A stretch of 51,429 nt of DNA from Flavobacteriaceae bacterium (GCA_013003555.1 JABDIV010000003.1:1-51429); one strand, 5' to 3'. Positions 8,463 through 17,985 are shown, counted from the first letter of the stretch. Notes: generated from the letters alone by a model not told the origin. Made by a program: numbers and translations.

Positions 8463-9818
8463 ATGTCAAACGACATTCGAATTAAAAAAGGTCTGAATAT
8501 AAATCTTAAGGGTGAGGCTGAAAAAACTATCGAAGAAGCGATAATCAGCAAATATTGCACCATTAGACCTGAAGATTTCCACGGTGTCATTCCAAAATTG
8601 TTAGCAAAAGAGGGATCCAGGATCAAGGCAGGAGAAGCCTTGTTCCATGATAAATCTAATGATAAAATAAAATTTGCTAGTCCGGTCTCCGGTGATATCA
8701 TTGAAGTATTGCGCGGACCGAAACGTCGAATTGATGCTATTAAGATCGAGGCAGATCGCGATCAAAATTATCTTGATCACGGAAAAATGGATGTGGAGCG
8801 CGCAAGTTCTGATGAAATACGAGACCGATTCTTAGCATCAGGATGCTGGCCATTTATCAAACAGCGACCTTATGATATAATTGCCAATCCTGAGCGATCG
8901 CCTAAAGCGATATTCATCTCAGGATACTCAACGGCTCCTTTAGCCGCTAATCTGGATTTTGTATTACAGAATAAAGAAAGTGAATTACAGACGGCAATTA
9001 ACGCTTTGGGTAAATTAACTGAAGGTCAGATCCATGTTTCAATTGGTAAAACCGGAAATTCACCCTTTTCCAGACTTACCGGAATTGTAATGCATCGTGT
9101 ATCAGGACCGCACCCGGCAGGAAATGTTGGTACCTTGATTAACAAGATCGACCCGGTAAACAAGGGCGAAGTGGTTTGGACCATCAATGCGCAAGACCTT
9201 GTTATTATAGGCGAATTGATTGAAACCGGTAAATTCAATGCCGAGCGTATTGTTGCCCTGGCAGGGTCTTCTGTTGAAAAACCGCGTTATTTCAAAACGA
9301 AAATAGGGTCGGAAGTATCTACAATGATCTACGACCACGGAATTCATAAAGACAGTAACGATCGTATTATTTCTGGAAATGTTTTAAACGGAAAGCGAGT
9401 CATGCCTGATGGCAGTCTTGACTATTACAGCAATGTGATTTCCGTTATTCCCGAAGGTGATGATTACGAATTTTTCGGATGGACCAAACCGATATTTAAT
9501 AAGATATCAACCTCAAGAGCTTTGACCTTTTCGTGGTTGAATCCGAAGAAAAAATACGATTTGAATACAAATACCAATGGGGAGCATCGCGCATTTGTGG
9601 TTACAGGCACATACGAAGAAGTTTTTCCATTGAACATATATCCGATGCAGATCTTAAAGGCCTGCATGTATAAAGATCTGGACGAAATGGAAGCACTTGG
9701 CATGTATGAAGTGGCTCCCGAAGATTTCGCTCTTACCGAATTCGTTTGTGTATCAAAGCAGCCACACCAAAAGATCATTCGTGAAGGTCTGGATTTAATG
9801 ATAAAAGAAATTGGATAA
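8463..9818 (+). CDS. nqrA: Na+-translocating NADH:quinone reductase subunit A
   Basis: Peripheral cytoplasmic subunit of the six-subunit sodium pump that oxidises NADH, reduces quinone and exports Na+. It is 451 aa and starts MSNDIRIKKGLNINLKGEAE, the family N-terminus, with the conserved VHRVSGPHPAGNVG-type segment in mid-protein (VMHRVSGPHPAGNVGTLI). First gene of nqrABCDEF; nqrB follows after 2 bp. NqrA contributes to the quinone-binding region but carries no redox cofactor. Confidence 0.96.
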   Translation: MSNDIRIKKGLNINLKGEAEKTIEEAIISKYCTIRPEDFHGVIPKLLAKEGSRIKAGEALFHDKSNDKIKFASPVSGDIIEVLRGPKRRIDAIKIEADRDQNYLDHGKMDVERASSDEIRDRFLASGCWPFIKQRPYDIIANPERSPKAIFISGYSTAPLAANLDFVLQNKESELQTAINALGKLTEGQIHVSIGKTGNSPFSRLTGIVMHRVSGPHPAGNVGTLINKIDPVNKGEVVWTINAQDLVIIGELIETGKFNAERIVALAGSSVEKPRYFKTKIGSEVSTMIYDHGIHKDSNDRIISGNVLNGKRVMPDGSLDYYSNVISVIPEGDDYEFFGWTKPIFNKISTSRALTFSWLNPKKKYDLNTNTNGEHRAFVVTGTYEEVFPLNIYPMQILKACMYKDLDEMEALGMYEVAPEDFALTEFVCVSKQPHQKIIREGLDLMIKEIG

Positions 9819-9820
9819 CT

Positions 9821-11044
9821 ATGGGATTGAAAAGTAAATTACACACACTTAAAGAAAAGTATAAAGGGAAAAAGATTGCCCCTGCATTTAATGCTTTACA
9901 TACATTTCTTTACTTACCCAACGACACCACTGAAGGTGGCACCCACATAAAAGCGGCTGATGATTTAAAACGTACGATGAATACGGTTATCCTGGCCCTT
10001 GTTCCCTGCTTGATTTTTGGGATGTTCAATGCCGGCTATCAGCACTATTTGGCGCTAGGAGAAATTGAAGCAGCTACCGGTTTTTTAGGTAGTACATTCT
10101 GGACCCTGGATAACCTTATCATAGGAATGTGGAAAATTTTACCATTGGTTGTTGTTTCCTATGGCGTCGGACTTGGAATTGAATTCCTTTTTGCTGTTAT
10201 CAAAGGACATGAAGTTGAAGAGGGATATCTGGTAACGGGTATGCTTGTACCACTAATTGTACCGGTTGACCTGCCGTTGTGGATGCTTGCTGTTGCTGTT
10301 GCATTTGGAGTTGTTTTAGGTAAAGAAGTATTTGGCGGTACAGGAATGAATATTCTCAATCCGGCTTTAACCATTCGAGCTTTCCTGTTCTTTGCTTATC
10401 CAACCTGGATGAGTGGAGATAAAGTATGGGTTCATGGTGCCATGGAGCGTTCTCAACAAATTTCTGACGGCGCAGCACTTGATGCGATTTCAGGGGAGAC
10501 CATTTTGGGAAGTTATGCTCAAAACCAGGAGATCATGTACAGCTTGTCTGATATGTTCTACGGAATTATACCCGGATCGGTAGGAGAGACTTCAAAACTC
10601 TTGATTATTATTGGCGGCTTGTTCCTGATTTTTACCAAAATCGGAAGTTGGAGAATTATCGTAAGTACATTGATAGGTGCCTTAATTATGGGACTTATTT
10701 TTAATGGTGTCATCGATCAGGGATGGGTAACGGAAAGCAGTAAATTCTTTGGATTGATGAGCGTACCCTTCTGGCAACACCTAATTATCGGAAGTATATT
10801 ATTCGGGGCTGTTTATATGGCGACCGATCCGGTTACAGCATCACAAACCAACAGAGGAAAATGGATATATGGATTCTTAATCGGGTTTATTTCCATTCTC
10901 ATACGTGTATTTAACCCGGCATACCCTGAAGGGGTGTTCCTGGCCATTCTACTTATGAATGTATTTGCACCGACCATCGATCATTATGTGGTTAGGGCTA
11001 ATGTAAACCGACGAATGAAACGTATTAAAGCAAAAGTTGCATAG
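9821..11044 (+). CDS. nqrB: Na+-translocating NADH:quinone reductase subunit B
   Basis: Main membrane subunit (407 aa, about ten membrane segments), homologous to RnfD. It carries riboflavin and a covalent FMN and forms the core of the Na+ path. The expected flavinylation site (Dxx(S/A/T)GA(T/S)) is seen as DAISGETI at 221-228, so Thr227 would hold FMN, but Glu226 replaces the usual Ala. GKEVFGGTGMNILNPAL is the other strong family motif. It follows nqrA by 2 bp and precedes nqrC by 2 bp. Confidence 0.96.
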   Translation: MGLKSKLHTLKEKYKGKKIAPAFNALHTFLYLPNDTTEGGTHIKAADDLKRTMNTVILALVPCLIFGMFNAGYQHYLALGEIEAATGFLGSTFWTLDNLIIGMWKILPLVVVSYGVGLGIEFLFAVIKGHEVEEGYLVTGMLVPLIVPVDLPLWMLAVAVAFGVVLGKEVFGGTGMNILNPALTIRAFLFFAYPTWMSGDKVWVHGAMERSQQISDGAALDAISGETILGSYAQNQEIMYSLSDMFYGIIPGSVGETSKLLIIIGGLFLIFTKIGSWRIIVSTLIGALIMGLIFNGVIDQGWVTESSKFFGLMSVPFWQHLIIGSILFGAVYMATDPVTASQTNRGKWIYGFLIGFISILIRVFNPAYPEGVFLAILLMNVFAPTIDHYVVRANVNRRMKRIKAKVA

Positions 11045-11046
11045 TT

Positions 11047-11796
11047 ATGAGTAAGAAAACAGATTCAAACCTATACACAATTTTATTCGCCGTTGGAATG
11101 GTGATTGTCGTGGGCTTTGTGCTGGCATTTTTAGCCGAGTATCTCAAGCCGACAATTACTGAGAATAAACGGTTAGAAAAGCAACAGAATATTCTGTATG
11201 CCATGGGTGTAAATGAAAATGAAGGGTCATCCGCAAATTTTGTGTCAACCGATGACGCCCCTTCATTATTCAAAGATTATATCAAAAAACAGCTGATCAT
11301 TCAAAACGGTGAAGTTGCAGAGGATACGACAGCCTATTTGATCGATATCAAAAAGGAAAAAACACTTGCAAAAAATCCTGATTATAATCGCCGTCTGCCA
11401 CTTTTCGTTGGTGAAAAAGATGGTAAGACCTATTATATAGTGCCAATAAGAGGAAAAGGATTATGGGATGCGATATGGGCTTACGTGGCCTTGAATGAGA
11501 ACATGGTGGTTCAAGGGGCCTATTTTGATCATAAAGCTGAAACCCCCGGACTGGGAGCTAACATCAAGCAACGATTTTTTATGGACGATTTCATCGGGGA
11601 AGAATTGATTTCCGATGGTCAGTTTAGAGGCATTAAAGTTGCCAAAGGCAATGCCGATCCGCGTAATCAGGATAAATCAGATCACGAGGTGGATGCCATT
11701 GCAGGTGCGACCATTACCGGTGATGGTGTATCGGCCATGATAAGCAGTGACCTGAGGTTATACGTTCCTTATTTTCAATCTTTAAAATTAAATTAA
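11047..11796 (+). CDS. nqrC: Na+-translocating NADH:quinone reductase subunit C
   Basis: Periplasmic-domain subunit (249 aa) with one N-terminal membrane segment (residues ~10-30) and a covalent FMN. The flavinylation site is [16 protein letters not shown] with Thr222 in the acceptor position, matching the ApbE recognition consensus. [15 protein letters not shown] and [10 protein letters not shown] are typical of NqrC/RnfG. It is translated close behind nqrB; nqrD begins 5 bp after its stop. Confidence 0.96.
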   Translation: MSKKTDSNLYTILFAVGMVIVVGFVLAFLAEYLKPTITENKRLEKQQNILYAMGVNENEGSSANFVSTDDAPSLFKDYIKKQLIIQNGEVAEDTTAYLIDIKKEKTLAKNPDYNRRLPLFVGEKDGKTYYIVPIRGKGLWDAIWAYVALNENMVVQGAYFDHKAETPGLGANIKQRFFMDDFIGEELISDGQFRGIKVAKGNADPRNQDKSDHEVDAIAGATITGDGVSAMISSDLRLYVPYFQSLKLN

Positions 11797-11801
11797 TTGC
11801 T

Positions 11802-12449
11802 ATGGCTTTACTTTCGAAAAAAGACAGTAAACTTATTTTAGACCCACTGGCCGATAATAACCCGATCACCATACAGGTGCTGGGTATTTGTTCGGCCCTG
11901 GCAATTACCGCCGAACTGAATGCCTCTATTGTGATGGCCATTTCGGTAATCTTTGTTTTGGGCGCAGGTAACGTCGTTATAAGTTTAATACGAAATATTA
12001 TACCATCGAAGATCAGGATTATCGTACAACTTACCGTTGTCGCGACTTTGGTGATCATCGTTGATCAGGTTTTAAAAGCCTATGCCTACACGCTCAGTAA
12101 AGAGTTGTCGGTATTTGTTGGGCTGATCATCACGAATTGCATCATTATGGGCCGATTTGAAGCCTTTGCACTTGGTAATGGGGTATGGCGATCATTTTTG
12201 GATGGAATAGGAAACGCTCTAGGATATGGAGTTATTTTGATCATCGTTGGATTTTTCAGAGAATTGTTAGGTTCAGGTACTTTACTGGGCTACGAAGTTT
12301 TTGGAAATGCGGTCGATAAAACCGGACTTTACGCCTTTGGATATGAAAACAACGGATTTATGTTGTTATCTCCAATGGCCCTTATTGTAGTTGGTATCAT
12401 AATATGGGTGCAACGATCCAGGAATACAGCATTAATTGAAGATCATTAG
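11802..12449 (+). CDS. nqrD: Na+-translocating NADH:quinone reductase subunit D
   Basis: Integral membrane subunit (215 aa, six predicted helices), paired with NqrE in an inverted arrangement. Together they bind an intramembrane iron or [2Fe-2S] centre through cysteines; the two expected Cys lie in [10 protein letters not shown] and ITNCIIMGR. Length and motifs are canonical. Confidence 0.95.
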   Translation: MALLSKKDSKLILDPLADNNPITIQVLGICSALAITAELNASIVMAISVIFVLGAGNVVISLIRNIIPSKIRIIVQLTVVATLVIIVDQVLKAYAYTLSKELSVFVGLIITNCIIMGRFEAFALGNGVWRSFLDGIGNALGYGVILIIVGFFRELLGSGTLLGYEVFGNAVDKTGLYAFGYENNGFMLLSPMALIVVGIIIWVQRSRNTALIEDH

Positions 12450-12460
12450 AAAGAAAAGCT

Positions 12461-13183
12461 ATGGAACATATAGAATTATTTTTTAAATCAATTTTTATCG
12501 ACAACATGGTATTTGCTACATTCCTAGGAATGTGTTCATATCTCGCCGTTTCAAAGAAAGTTTCAACGGCAGTCGGACTGGGAGCAGCGGTTATTTTCGT
12601 TTTGGCGATTACGGTACCGCTAAACTGGCTTCTCGATCAATATATTTTACAGGAAGGCGCACTAGCCTGGTTAGGACCTGAATATGCAGCGTACGACCTA
12701 AGCTTTTTGTCCTTTATCATGTTTATCGCTACGATTGCCACAATGGTGCAACTGGTAGAGATCGTGGTCGAAAAATTTTCACCGGCACTCTACAATTCGC
12801 TGGGCATCTTTCTTCCTCTGATCGCGGTAAACTGTGCCATACTTGGTGGTTCTCTCTTTATGCAATCACGTGAGATTGCCACGCTTGGACTCGCATTTAA
12901 TTATGGCGTTTCTTCTGGTATCGGTTGGTTCCTTGCAATTTTGGCTATAGCTGCTATCCGTGAAAAGATTCGCTATTCGAATGTTCCTGCCCCTTTAAGA
13001 GGTTTGGGAATTACATTCATCATTACCGGTCTCATGGCCATCGGCTTTATGAGCTTTGGTGGTATGCTCACAGGTGGTGACGAACCAGTTCAAAAGGAAA
13101 CTAAAACGGTGGTTGTAGAAGACGAAACTGAAAAAGAAAATAAAGACGCATTAGCGGATAACACAAAAAAAGAATTGAATTAA
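12461..13183 (+). CDS. nqrE: Na+-translocating NADH:quinone reductase subunit E, C-terminally extended
   Basis: Partner of NqrD. The cluster cysteines lie in [10 protein letters not shown] and [11 protein letters not shown]. Residues 1 to ~200 are a standard NqrE. The protein is 240 aa, about 40 longer than the usual ~200, because of a charged C-terminal tail that starts after GGMLTGGD and is rich in E, K, D and T. The tail has no hydrophobic segment and no recognisable domain. nqrF starts 1 bp after the stop. Confidence 0.94.
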   Translation: MEHIELFFKSIFIDNMVFATFLGMCSYLAVSKKVSTAVGLGAAVIFVLAITVPLNWLLDQYILQEGALAWLGPEYAAYDLSFLSFIMFIATIATMVQLVEIVVEKFSPALYNSLGIFLPLIAVNCAILGGSLFMQSREIATLGLAFNYGVSSGIGWFLAILAIAAIREKIRYSNVPAPLRGLGITFIITGLMAIGFMSFGGMLTGGDEPVQKETKTVVVEDETEKENKDALADNTKKELN

Positions 13184-13184
13184 T

Positions 13185-14495
13185 ATGATCTTAGCAGCAG
13201 GAACTTCAGGAACGATTATCGCAACGATAGCAGCCTTTATGGTTGTGACCATTGCGCTCGTATCCTTGTTGTTATTTATTAAGCAGAAACTGGCCCCGTC
13301 TGGTCCGGTTAAGATTACCATTAATGGTGAGAAGGAGATCGAAGTCCCTTCAGGAGGCACACTTCTTTCTACCCTTGGAAACGAAAAGATATTTTTACCT
13401 TCAGCATGCGGTGGTGGTGGAACCTGTATCCAATGCGAGTGTCATGTCCTTGCCGGTGGTGGTGAAGCCCTTCCAACCGAAACACCTCATTTTACCAGAA
13501 AAGAGCTCCAGCATGGTGCACGACTGGCATGCCAGGTAAAGGTTAAACAGGACATGGATGTAACCATTCCTGAAGAAGTATTTGGAATCAAGAAATGGGA
13601 AGCAACTGTTGTACGGAATTATAACGTGGCCTCTTTTATCAAAGAGTTTGTCGTAGAGATTCCTCAAGACATGAACTACAAGGCGGGTGGTTATATACAA
13701 ATTGAAATTCCGCCTTGCGAAATCAAATATTCCGACATCGATATTACGGCACACCCCAAAGAACACGAAACACCAGATAAATTCCAGGACGAATGGGATA
13801 AATTCAACCTTTGGCCATTGGTGATGAAGAACACCGAAACTGTTGAAAGAGCATATTCAATGGCTTCTTATCCTGCAGAAGGCCGTGAGATCATGCTTAA
13901 TGTTCGTATAGCCACACCACCATGGGACCGATCTAAAAACACCTGGATGGCCGTAAACCCCGGGATTGCATCAACTTATATTTTTGCCCAGCAACCTGGC
14001 GATAAAGTGACCATTTCAGGACCTTATGGCGAATTCTTTATCAATGAGTCGGAATCTGAAATGCTGTATGTTGGTGGTGGGGCAGGAATGGCTCCGATGC
14101 GATCGCACCTCTATCACCTGTTCAAAACTTTGAAAACGGGAAGAAAAGTAACCTATTGGTATGGTGGGCGTTCAAAACGTGAGTTGTTTTATATCGACCA
14201 CTTCAGGGAGTTAGAGAAGGACTTTTCAAACTTTAAATTCTATATGGCTCTGTCGGAACCCTTAGAAGAGGATAACTGGAAAGTGAAATCAGATATAAAT
14301 GACGAAGAAGGTGACGGCTTTGTCGGGTTTATCCATAATTGTGTAATCGATAATTATCTGAACCATCACGAATCACCGGAAGACATCGAGCTCTATTTCT
14401 GTGGACCACCACTTATGAATAAGGCGGTACAAAAAATGGGAGAGGATTTCGGTATCCCTGATGAGCATATTCGATTTGATGACTTTGGAGGTTAA
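13185..14495 (+). CDS. nqrF: Na+-translocating NADH:quinone reductase subunit F
   Basis: NADH-oxidising entry subunit (436 aa): an N-terminal membrane anchor (residues ~8-33), a plant-type [2Fe-2S] ferredoxin domain with Cys75, Cys81, Cys84 and Cys116, then a ferredoxin-reductase-like FAD domain (RAYSMASYP) and NADH domain (GGGAGMAPMRSHL, with FCGPPLMN near the end). All cluster ligands are present. It is the last structural gene of the pump; a terminator-like hairpin follows within 20 bp. Confidence 0.96.
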   Translation: MILAAGTSGTIIATIAAFMVVTIALVSLLLFIKQKLAPSGPVKITINGEKEIEVPSGGTLLSTLGNEKIFLPSACGGGGTCIQCECHVLAGGGEALPTETPHFTRKELQHGARLACQVKVKQDMDVTIPEEVFGIKKWEATVVRNYNVASFIKEFVVEIPQDMNYKAGGYIQIEIPPCEIKYSDIDITAHPKEHETPDKFQDEWDKFNLWPLVMKNTETVERAYSMASYPAEGREIMLNVRIATPPWDRSKNTWMAVNPGIASTYIFAQQPGDKVTISGPYGEFFINESESEMLYVGGGAGMAPMRSHLYHLFKTLKTGRKVTYWYGGRSKRELFYIDHFRELEKDFSNFKFYMALSEPLEEDNWKVKSDINDEEGDGFVGFIHNCVIDNYLNHHESPEDIELYFCGPPLMNKAVQKMGEDFGIPDEHIRFDDFGG

Positions 14496-14514
14496 TTATA
14501 AAGAAAATAAGAGG

Positions 14515-14542
14515 AAAGCCAATGCGAAAGTATTGGTTTTTT
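14515..14542 (+). terminator. Terminator or attenuator after nqrF
   Basis: Arms 515-523 and 532-540 (AAAGCCAAT / ATTGGTTTT, nine pairs including one G-U) enclose GCGAAAGT and run into six T (14537-14542). It ends only 12 bp before the next gene, so it could lower rather than block expression of the downstream gene and apbE. Confidence 0.6.
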
Positions 14543-14554
14543 CTTTCTTGAGTC

Positions 14555-14932
14555 ATGGGAAAACCACTTACAGAACAGGAATTGCACAACTTAGCCATGA
14601 ATCATGTTGGGCGGGAACTGGAGAGCCGTGGATTTGAGTTTATCGCCATAAACAGCAAACTCAAAAGACACCCACAATTTGTTTGCATCGATAAGAATAA
14701 ACAGTATTTTTTCGTGATTGTTAAGGCTATTAAACTCCCGGAAAACCCAAACAATTATGATGTGGTTTGGATGGAGACTTTTAAAAAACATGCACGTGAA
14801 CACGATGCCAAAGTTCTATATGCAGGCGTAGGTTTAAGCAATCCCGACGGGGAGGAACTTCCCATTTATCTCAATGAAGAATATTTGATCGAATACAACG
14901 GTTTGCAACTAATTGAAACATCACTTAATTAA
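14555..14932 (+). CDS. Small conserved protein between nqrF and apbE
   Basis: A 125-aa soluble protein of unknown function. Homologues in flavobacteria are, as I recall, sometimes labelled NQR subunit F by position only; this protein has no ferredoxin, FAD or NADH motif. The pattern GRELESRGFEFIAIN followed by FVCIDKNKQYFFVIVKAI resembles the alpha-beta-beta core of restriction-endonuclease-like (YraN-type) folds with the catalytic acids missing; this is inference. Its place between the pump genes and the flavin transferase, with only 1 bp to apbE, suggests a role linked to pump assembly. Confidence 0.7.
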   Translation: MGKPLTEQELHNLAMNHVGRELESRGFEFIAINSKLKRHPQFVCIDKNKQYFFVIVKAIKLPENPNNYDVVWMETFKKHAREHDAKVLYAGVGLSNPDGEELPIYLNEEYLIEYNGLQLIETSLN

Positions 14933-14933
14933 T

Positions 14934-15908
14934 ATGCGCAAGTTACCCCTGATATTTCTGGTTATCGTCATCATGTCATGTTCCAGAGAAAAAATTAACA
15001 CACGTGTTTCAGGTGCCGTATTTGGGACTACCTATTCGATTATCTATGATTCTGAAAAGGATTTTCAGAAAAGTTTCGACAGTTTGTTCGATGTTATCAA
15101 CCGTTCGTTGTCAACCTACTTAACTGACTCTGATATCTCCAGAATCAACAGAAATGAAGCCGTAACTGTGGATGAACATTTTAAAAAGGTATTGGAGGCA
15201 TCCACGATAATCTTTCGAAATACAAAGGGTGCATTCGACCCTACAATTGGAGCCGTGGTAAATGCCTGGGATTTCGGACCCGAAGGCAGAATTGAATCTC
15301 TTGATAGTTTGAAGATTGCTCGATTAATGACATCGGTTGGGTTAGATAAAGTACATATTTCGAAAGAAATGGTGATAAAACCGTCGGAAACATATCTCGA
15401 TTTTAACGCGATAGCAAAAGGTTATGCCGTAGATGTGATCGGCGAGTTTCTTGAAGGTGAAGCCATTGAAAATTATCTCGTGGAGATCGGGGGTGAAATC
15501 CTCTCTCGTGGCATAAATGTAGAAAAGCTTGCAGCTTGGAAGGTAGGCATTGACAGACCAAACTTCGACGGCTCTCAAAGCATATTTAGCACTCTTAATC
15601 TTGAGAATGCAGCTATGGCTACCTCAGGCACCTACAGGAAATTTAAGACCGACTCGTCGGGTAATCGATATGCTCACATTATTGATACCGAAACAGGTTA
15701 TCCGGCAAAGTCATCGATCTTAAGTGTTTCGGTTATTACTGAAACTTGCATGATGGCCGATGGCTACGCAACTGCACTTCAAGCTATGGAAATTGAAAAG
15801 ATTAAAGATTTTTTAAACAATCATCCCGAATTGAAGGTTATGATTATTTACGAAGGCGATAAAAACCAATTCGAAACATTGACTTTTAACGACTTTCCGA
15901 ATAAATGA
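14934..15908 (+). CDS. apbE: FAD:protein FMN transferase (ApbE), lipoprotein
   Basis: Transfers FMN from FAD to Thr in NqrB and NqrC, on the periplasmic side. It is 324 aa. I choose the ATG at 14934 because it gives a lipoprotein signal MRKLPLIFLVIVIMSCS with lipobox IMSC; an earlier in-frame ATG at 14913 lies inside the preceding gene. Family motifs: VFGTTYSIIY near the N-terminus, LDFNAIAKGYAVDVI, ATSGTYRKF and HIIDTETGYPAKS. It ends directly against the convergent methyltransferase gene. Placement behind nqrF makes its targets clear. Confidence 0.94.
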   Translation: MRKLPLIFLVIVIMSCSREKINTRVSGAVFGTTYSIIYDSEKDFQKSFDSLFDVINRSLSTYLTDSDISRINRNEAVTVDEHFKKVLEASTIIFRNTKGAFDPTIGAVVNAWDFGPEGRIESLDSLKIARLMTSVGLDKVHISKEMVIKPSETYLDFNAIAKGYAVDVIGEFLEGEAIENYLVEIGGEILSRGINVEKLAAWKVGIDRPNFDGSQSIFSTLNLENAAMATSGTYRKFKTDSSGNRYAHIIDTETGYPAKSSILSVSVITETCMMADGYATALQAMEIEKIKDFLNNHPELKVMIIYEGDKNQFETLTFNDFPNK

Positions 15909-16673
15909 TCATTTCATGGCAACAGGTATGATTTCACCTTTTGCCAAACGGTACTTGTCAATTTCTTCTTCGGAAAAGTGGGCGGTATAATCCACTTCAT
16001 TTACTATAAATCCTATTTCTCTTAATCGGTTGAAATAATCCCGGCCATAAACACGTACATGATCGTATTGCCCGAATTGGGCTTCACGTTCTTTAGGATC
16101 GGTAATGTTTGCATCCTCATAGGTTATTTCCCTGCTGAGGTCCTGCGGGATTTGAAGTATGGCCGTCCCCCCTTTTTTTAAGATTCGATAAAGTTCAGAC
16201 ATTGCCTTTTTATCATCCGGGATATGTTCCAGCACATGATTACAAATAATAAAATCAAAGCTGTCATTTTCAAATGGCAAGTCACAAATATCGGCCTTAA
16301 CATCAGCCAGGGGAGAATTTAAGTCGGTTGTAGTATAATCCAGGTTTTCTAAAGCCTTAAATCTTTTATAAAATGCCTGCTCAGGAGCAAAGTGCAAGAC
16401 TTTTAAAGGGGCCGTAAAGAAATTTGTTTCATTTTTTAAATAAAGCCAAAGCAATCGATGACGTTCAAGGGATAAAGTGCTAGGAGAAAGTGCATTTTCC
16501 CTCATGGTTTTATAACCATATGGCAGGAACTTCTTAAAGGATCGACCATCGAGCGGGTCTGTATACCTGTCGCCTTTTAAAACTAGCATCGTTATTGGTT
16601 TAACCAGATAACTTAACCGGATTAAAATTGGCCGGGGAATACTGTTTAGAATGGTTTTGAAGATTGTTTTCAA
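15909..16673 (-). CDS. Class I SAM-dependent methyltransferase
   Basis: A 254-aa protein with a type-11 methyltransferase domain: VLHFAPEQAFYKRFKAL as motif I region, ICDLPFENDSFDFIICNHVLEHIPD as motifs II-III, then LKKGGTAILQIP. The substrate is unknown. The frame opens with a TTG at 16673, giving an N-terminus MKTIFKTILNSIPRPILIRL; the next in-frame ATG lies about 30 residues inside. It follows map by 12 bp and is probably co-transcribed with it. Confidence 0.82.
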   Translation of the reverse strand: MKTIFKTILNSIPRPILIRLSYLVKPITMLVLKGDRYTDPLDGRSFKKFLPYGYKTMRENALSPSTLSLERHRLLWLYLKNETNFFTAPLKVLHFAPEQAFYKRFKALENLDYTTTDLNSPLADVKADICDLPFENDSFDFIICNHVLEHIPDDKKAMSELYRILKKGGTAILQIPQDLSREITYEDANITDPKEREAQFGQYDHVRVYGRDYFNRLREIGFIVNEVDYTAHFSEEEIDKYRLAKGEIIPVAMK

Positions 16674-16685
16674 ATGTTTCCGGGA

Positions 16686-17504
16686 TTAGAGAACCAGGGT
16701 CTGACTTCTAAATTCATCTTCCTCATCGCTTTCAATGCCCAAAGCATTATAGATATAAGCAAATGTAGAGAGCAACTCGGGTTTTCCGTTTACCAGTGCT
16801 ACATTATGTTCGAAGTGAGCACTTGGTTTATTATCCTTTGTTGTGATAGTCCAGCCATCAGCGTGTTGTCGAATTTGACGAACACCCATATTGATCATCG
16901 GTTCTATAGCTACAACCATGCCTTCTACAAATTTTTTGCCACGACCACGACGCCCATAATTGGGCATTTCAGGATCTTCATGCATGGTTCTTCCTAATCC
17001 ATGACCGACCAATTCACGCACAACACCATATCCGTTGGATTCACAATATTGCTGGATGGCAAATGCCACATCACCGACCCGGTTACCGGCTTTAAATTCA
17101 CGAATTCCAACATATAACGATTCTTTAGTAACCTTAAGTAATCTTTCAACTTCATCATCGATTTCACCTACGGCAAAGGTATAGGCGTGGTCGCCATAAA
17201 AACCGTTTTTTATGGCTCCGCAATCGATAGAGATTATATCGCCTTCATCGAGTGGTTCGTTATTCGGAATACCATGAACAACCTGTTGATTCGGACTCAT
17301 ACATAGTGTATTTGGAAAATCATAAAGCCCTAAAAAACCAGGTTCGGCTCCTTCCGAACGAATAAAATCTTCAGCTAACTTATCTAAAAATAAAGTTGAA
17401 ACACCAGGTTTGACCTCAGCCGCCAGAATACCGAGTGTTTTGGAGACGATTAAAGCGCTTTCACGCATTAATTCAATTTCTTCTTTTGTCTTAGGAATTA
17501 TCAT
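16686..17504 (-). CDS. map: Methionine aminopeptidase, type I
   Basis: Removes N-terminal Met from nascent proteins in the cytosol. It is 272 aa with the type I pita-bread fold: MIIPKTKEEIELMRESALIV start, HGIPNNEPLDEGDIISIDCGA with the metal-binding Asp, FYGDHAYTFAVG, GHGLGRTMHEDP with the metal-binding His, and VVAIEPMI. It lacks an N-terminal SH3-motif extension. A TATCTTTG box lies 17 bp upstream of the ATG. Confidence 0.95.
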   Translation of the reverse strand: MIIPKTKEEIELMRESALIVSKTLGILAAEVKPGVSTLFLDKLAEDFIRSEGAEPGFLGLYDFPNTLCMSPNQQVVHGIPNNEPLDEGDIISIDCGAIKNGFYGDHAYTFAVGEIDDEVERLLKVTKESLYVGIREFKAGNRVGDVAFAIQQYCESNGYGVVRELVGHGLGRTMHEDPEMPNYGRRGRGKKFVEGMVVAIEPMINMGVRQIRQHADGWTITTKDNKPSAHFEHNVALVNGKPELLSTFAYIYNALGIESDEEDEFRSQTLVL

Positions 17505-17520
17505 CGTTTGTAATAGGCCT

Positions 17521-17528
17521 CAAAGATA
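17521..17528 (-). promoter_or_regulatory. map -7 promoter box
   Basis: TATCTTTG on the minus strand, matching TAnnTTTG, 17 bp before the map ATG. No clear -33 element is seen. Confidence 0.5.
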
Positions 17529-17560
17529 CTCAAATAATGAAAGATAAGGGTTTGAGTTTT

Positions 17561-17968
17561 TCATCGAAACAATCCGAAAAAACCTTTTTTTGATCGTCCT
17601 ATTTTGGGTGGTTCTGAATTGGTTAGTATCTGGTATACTTCGCCCCATCCATAAACGCCTCCAATATTGCGATCATCTATAAAGAGATCAGCTAATATTT
17701 TCCGACTTTGGGTATTGTCAAAAACTTCTTCAGGAAAACTCTTATTAATCGCATAAAACTCCACGCCGTTATCTTTGCAGAATTTAACCGCCTCGTCGAG
17801 ACGATCTCCATGACGATAGGTCCATAATATCAACCGGTGTCCGTCTTCTATAAGTTTCCTCATGGTTTCGAATGCAAAAATCCTGGGTTTACCTATTCTG
17901 GGATAGGCATTCTCAACGATGGTTCCGTCGAAATCTACAGCAATGGTTAAGGTATTATGAAGGTTCAT
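17561..17968 (-). CDS. Small HAD-superfamily hydrolase (BT0820-like)
   Basis: A 135-aa capless HAD protein. Motif I is TIAVDFDGTIVEN (nucleophile Asp12, acid Asp14), motif II LILWTYR, and the C-terminal acidic motif ADLFIDDRNIGG. It matches the short BT0820-type family common in Bacteroidota. The substrate is unknown; a small phosphorylated metabolite is likely. It lies 17 bp downstream of gpmI on the same strand, so it is probably co-transcribed with it. Confidence 0.82.
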   Translation of the reverse strand: MNLHNTLTIAVDFDGTIVENAYPRIGKPRIFAFETMRKLIEDGHRLILWTYRHGDRLDEAVKFCKDNGVEFYAINKSFPEEVFDNTQSRKILADLFIDDRNIGGVYGWGEVYQILTNSEPPKIGRSKKGFFGLFR

Positions 17969-17985
17969 TTGGGTTGGAATTTACA

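Noticed and set aside
14591..14803. Antisense open frames such as those opposite the small nqr-linked gene, the kinases and kmo
   Set aside because: They are shadows of strong genes, with no family motif and no start context.
14555..14932. Labelling the 125-aa gene as NQR subunit F
   Set aside because: The complete NqrF with [2Fe-2S], FAD and NADH motifs is already encoded just upstream; this protein has none of these motifs.
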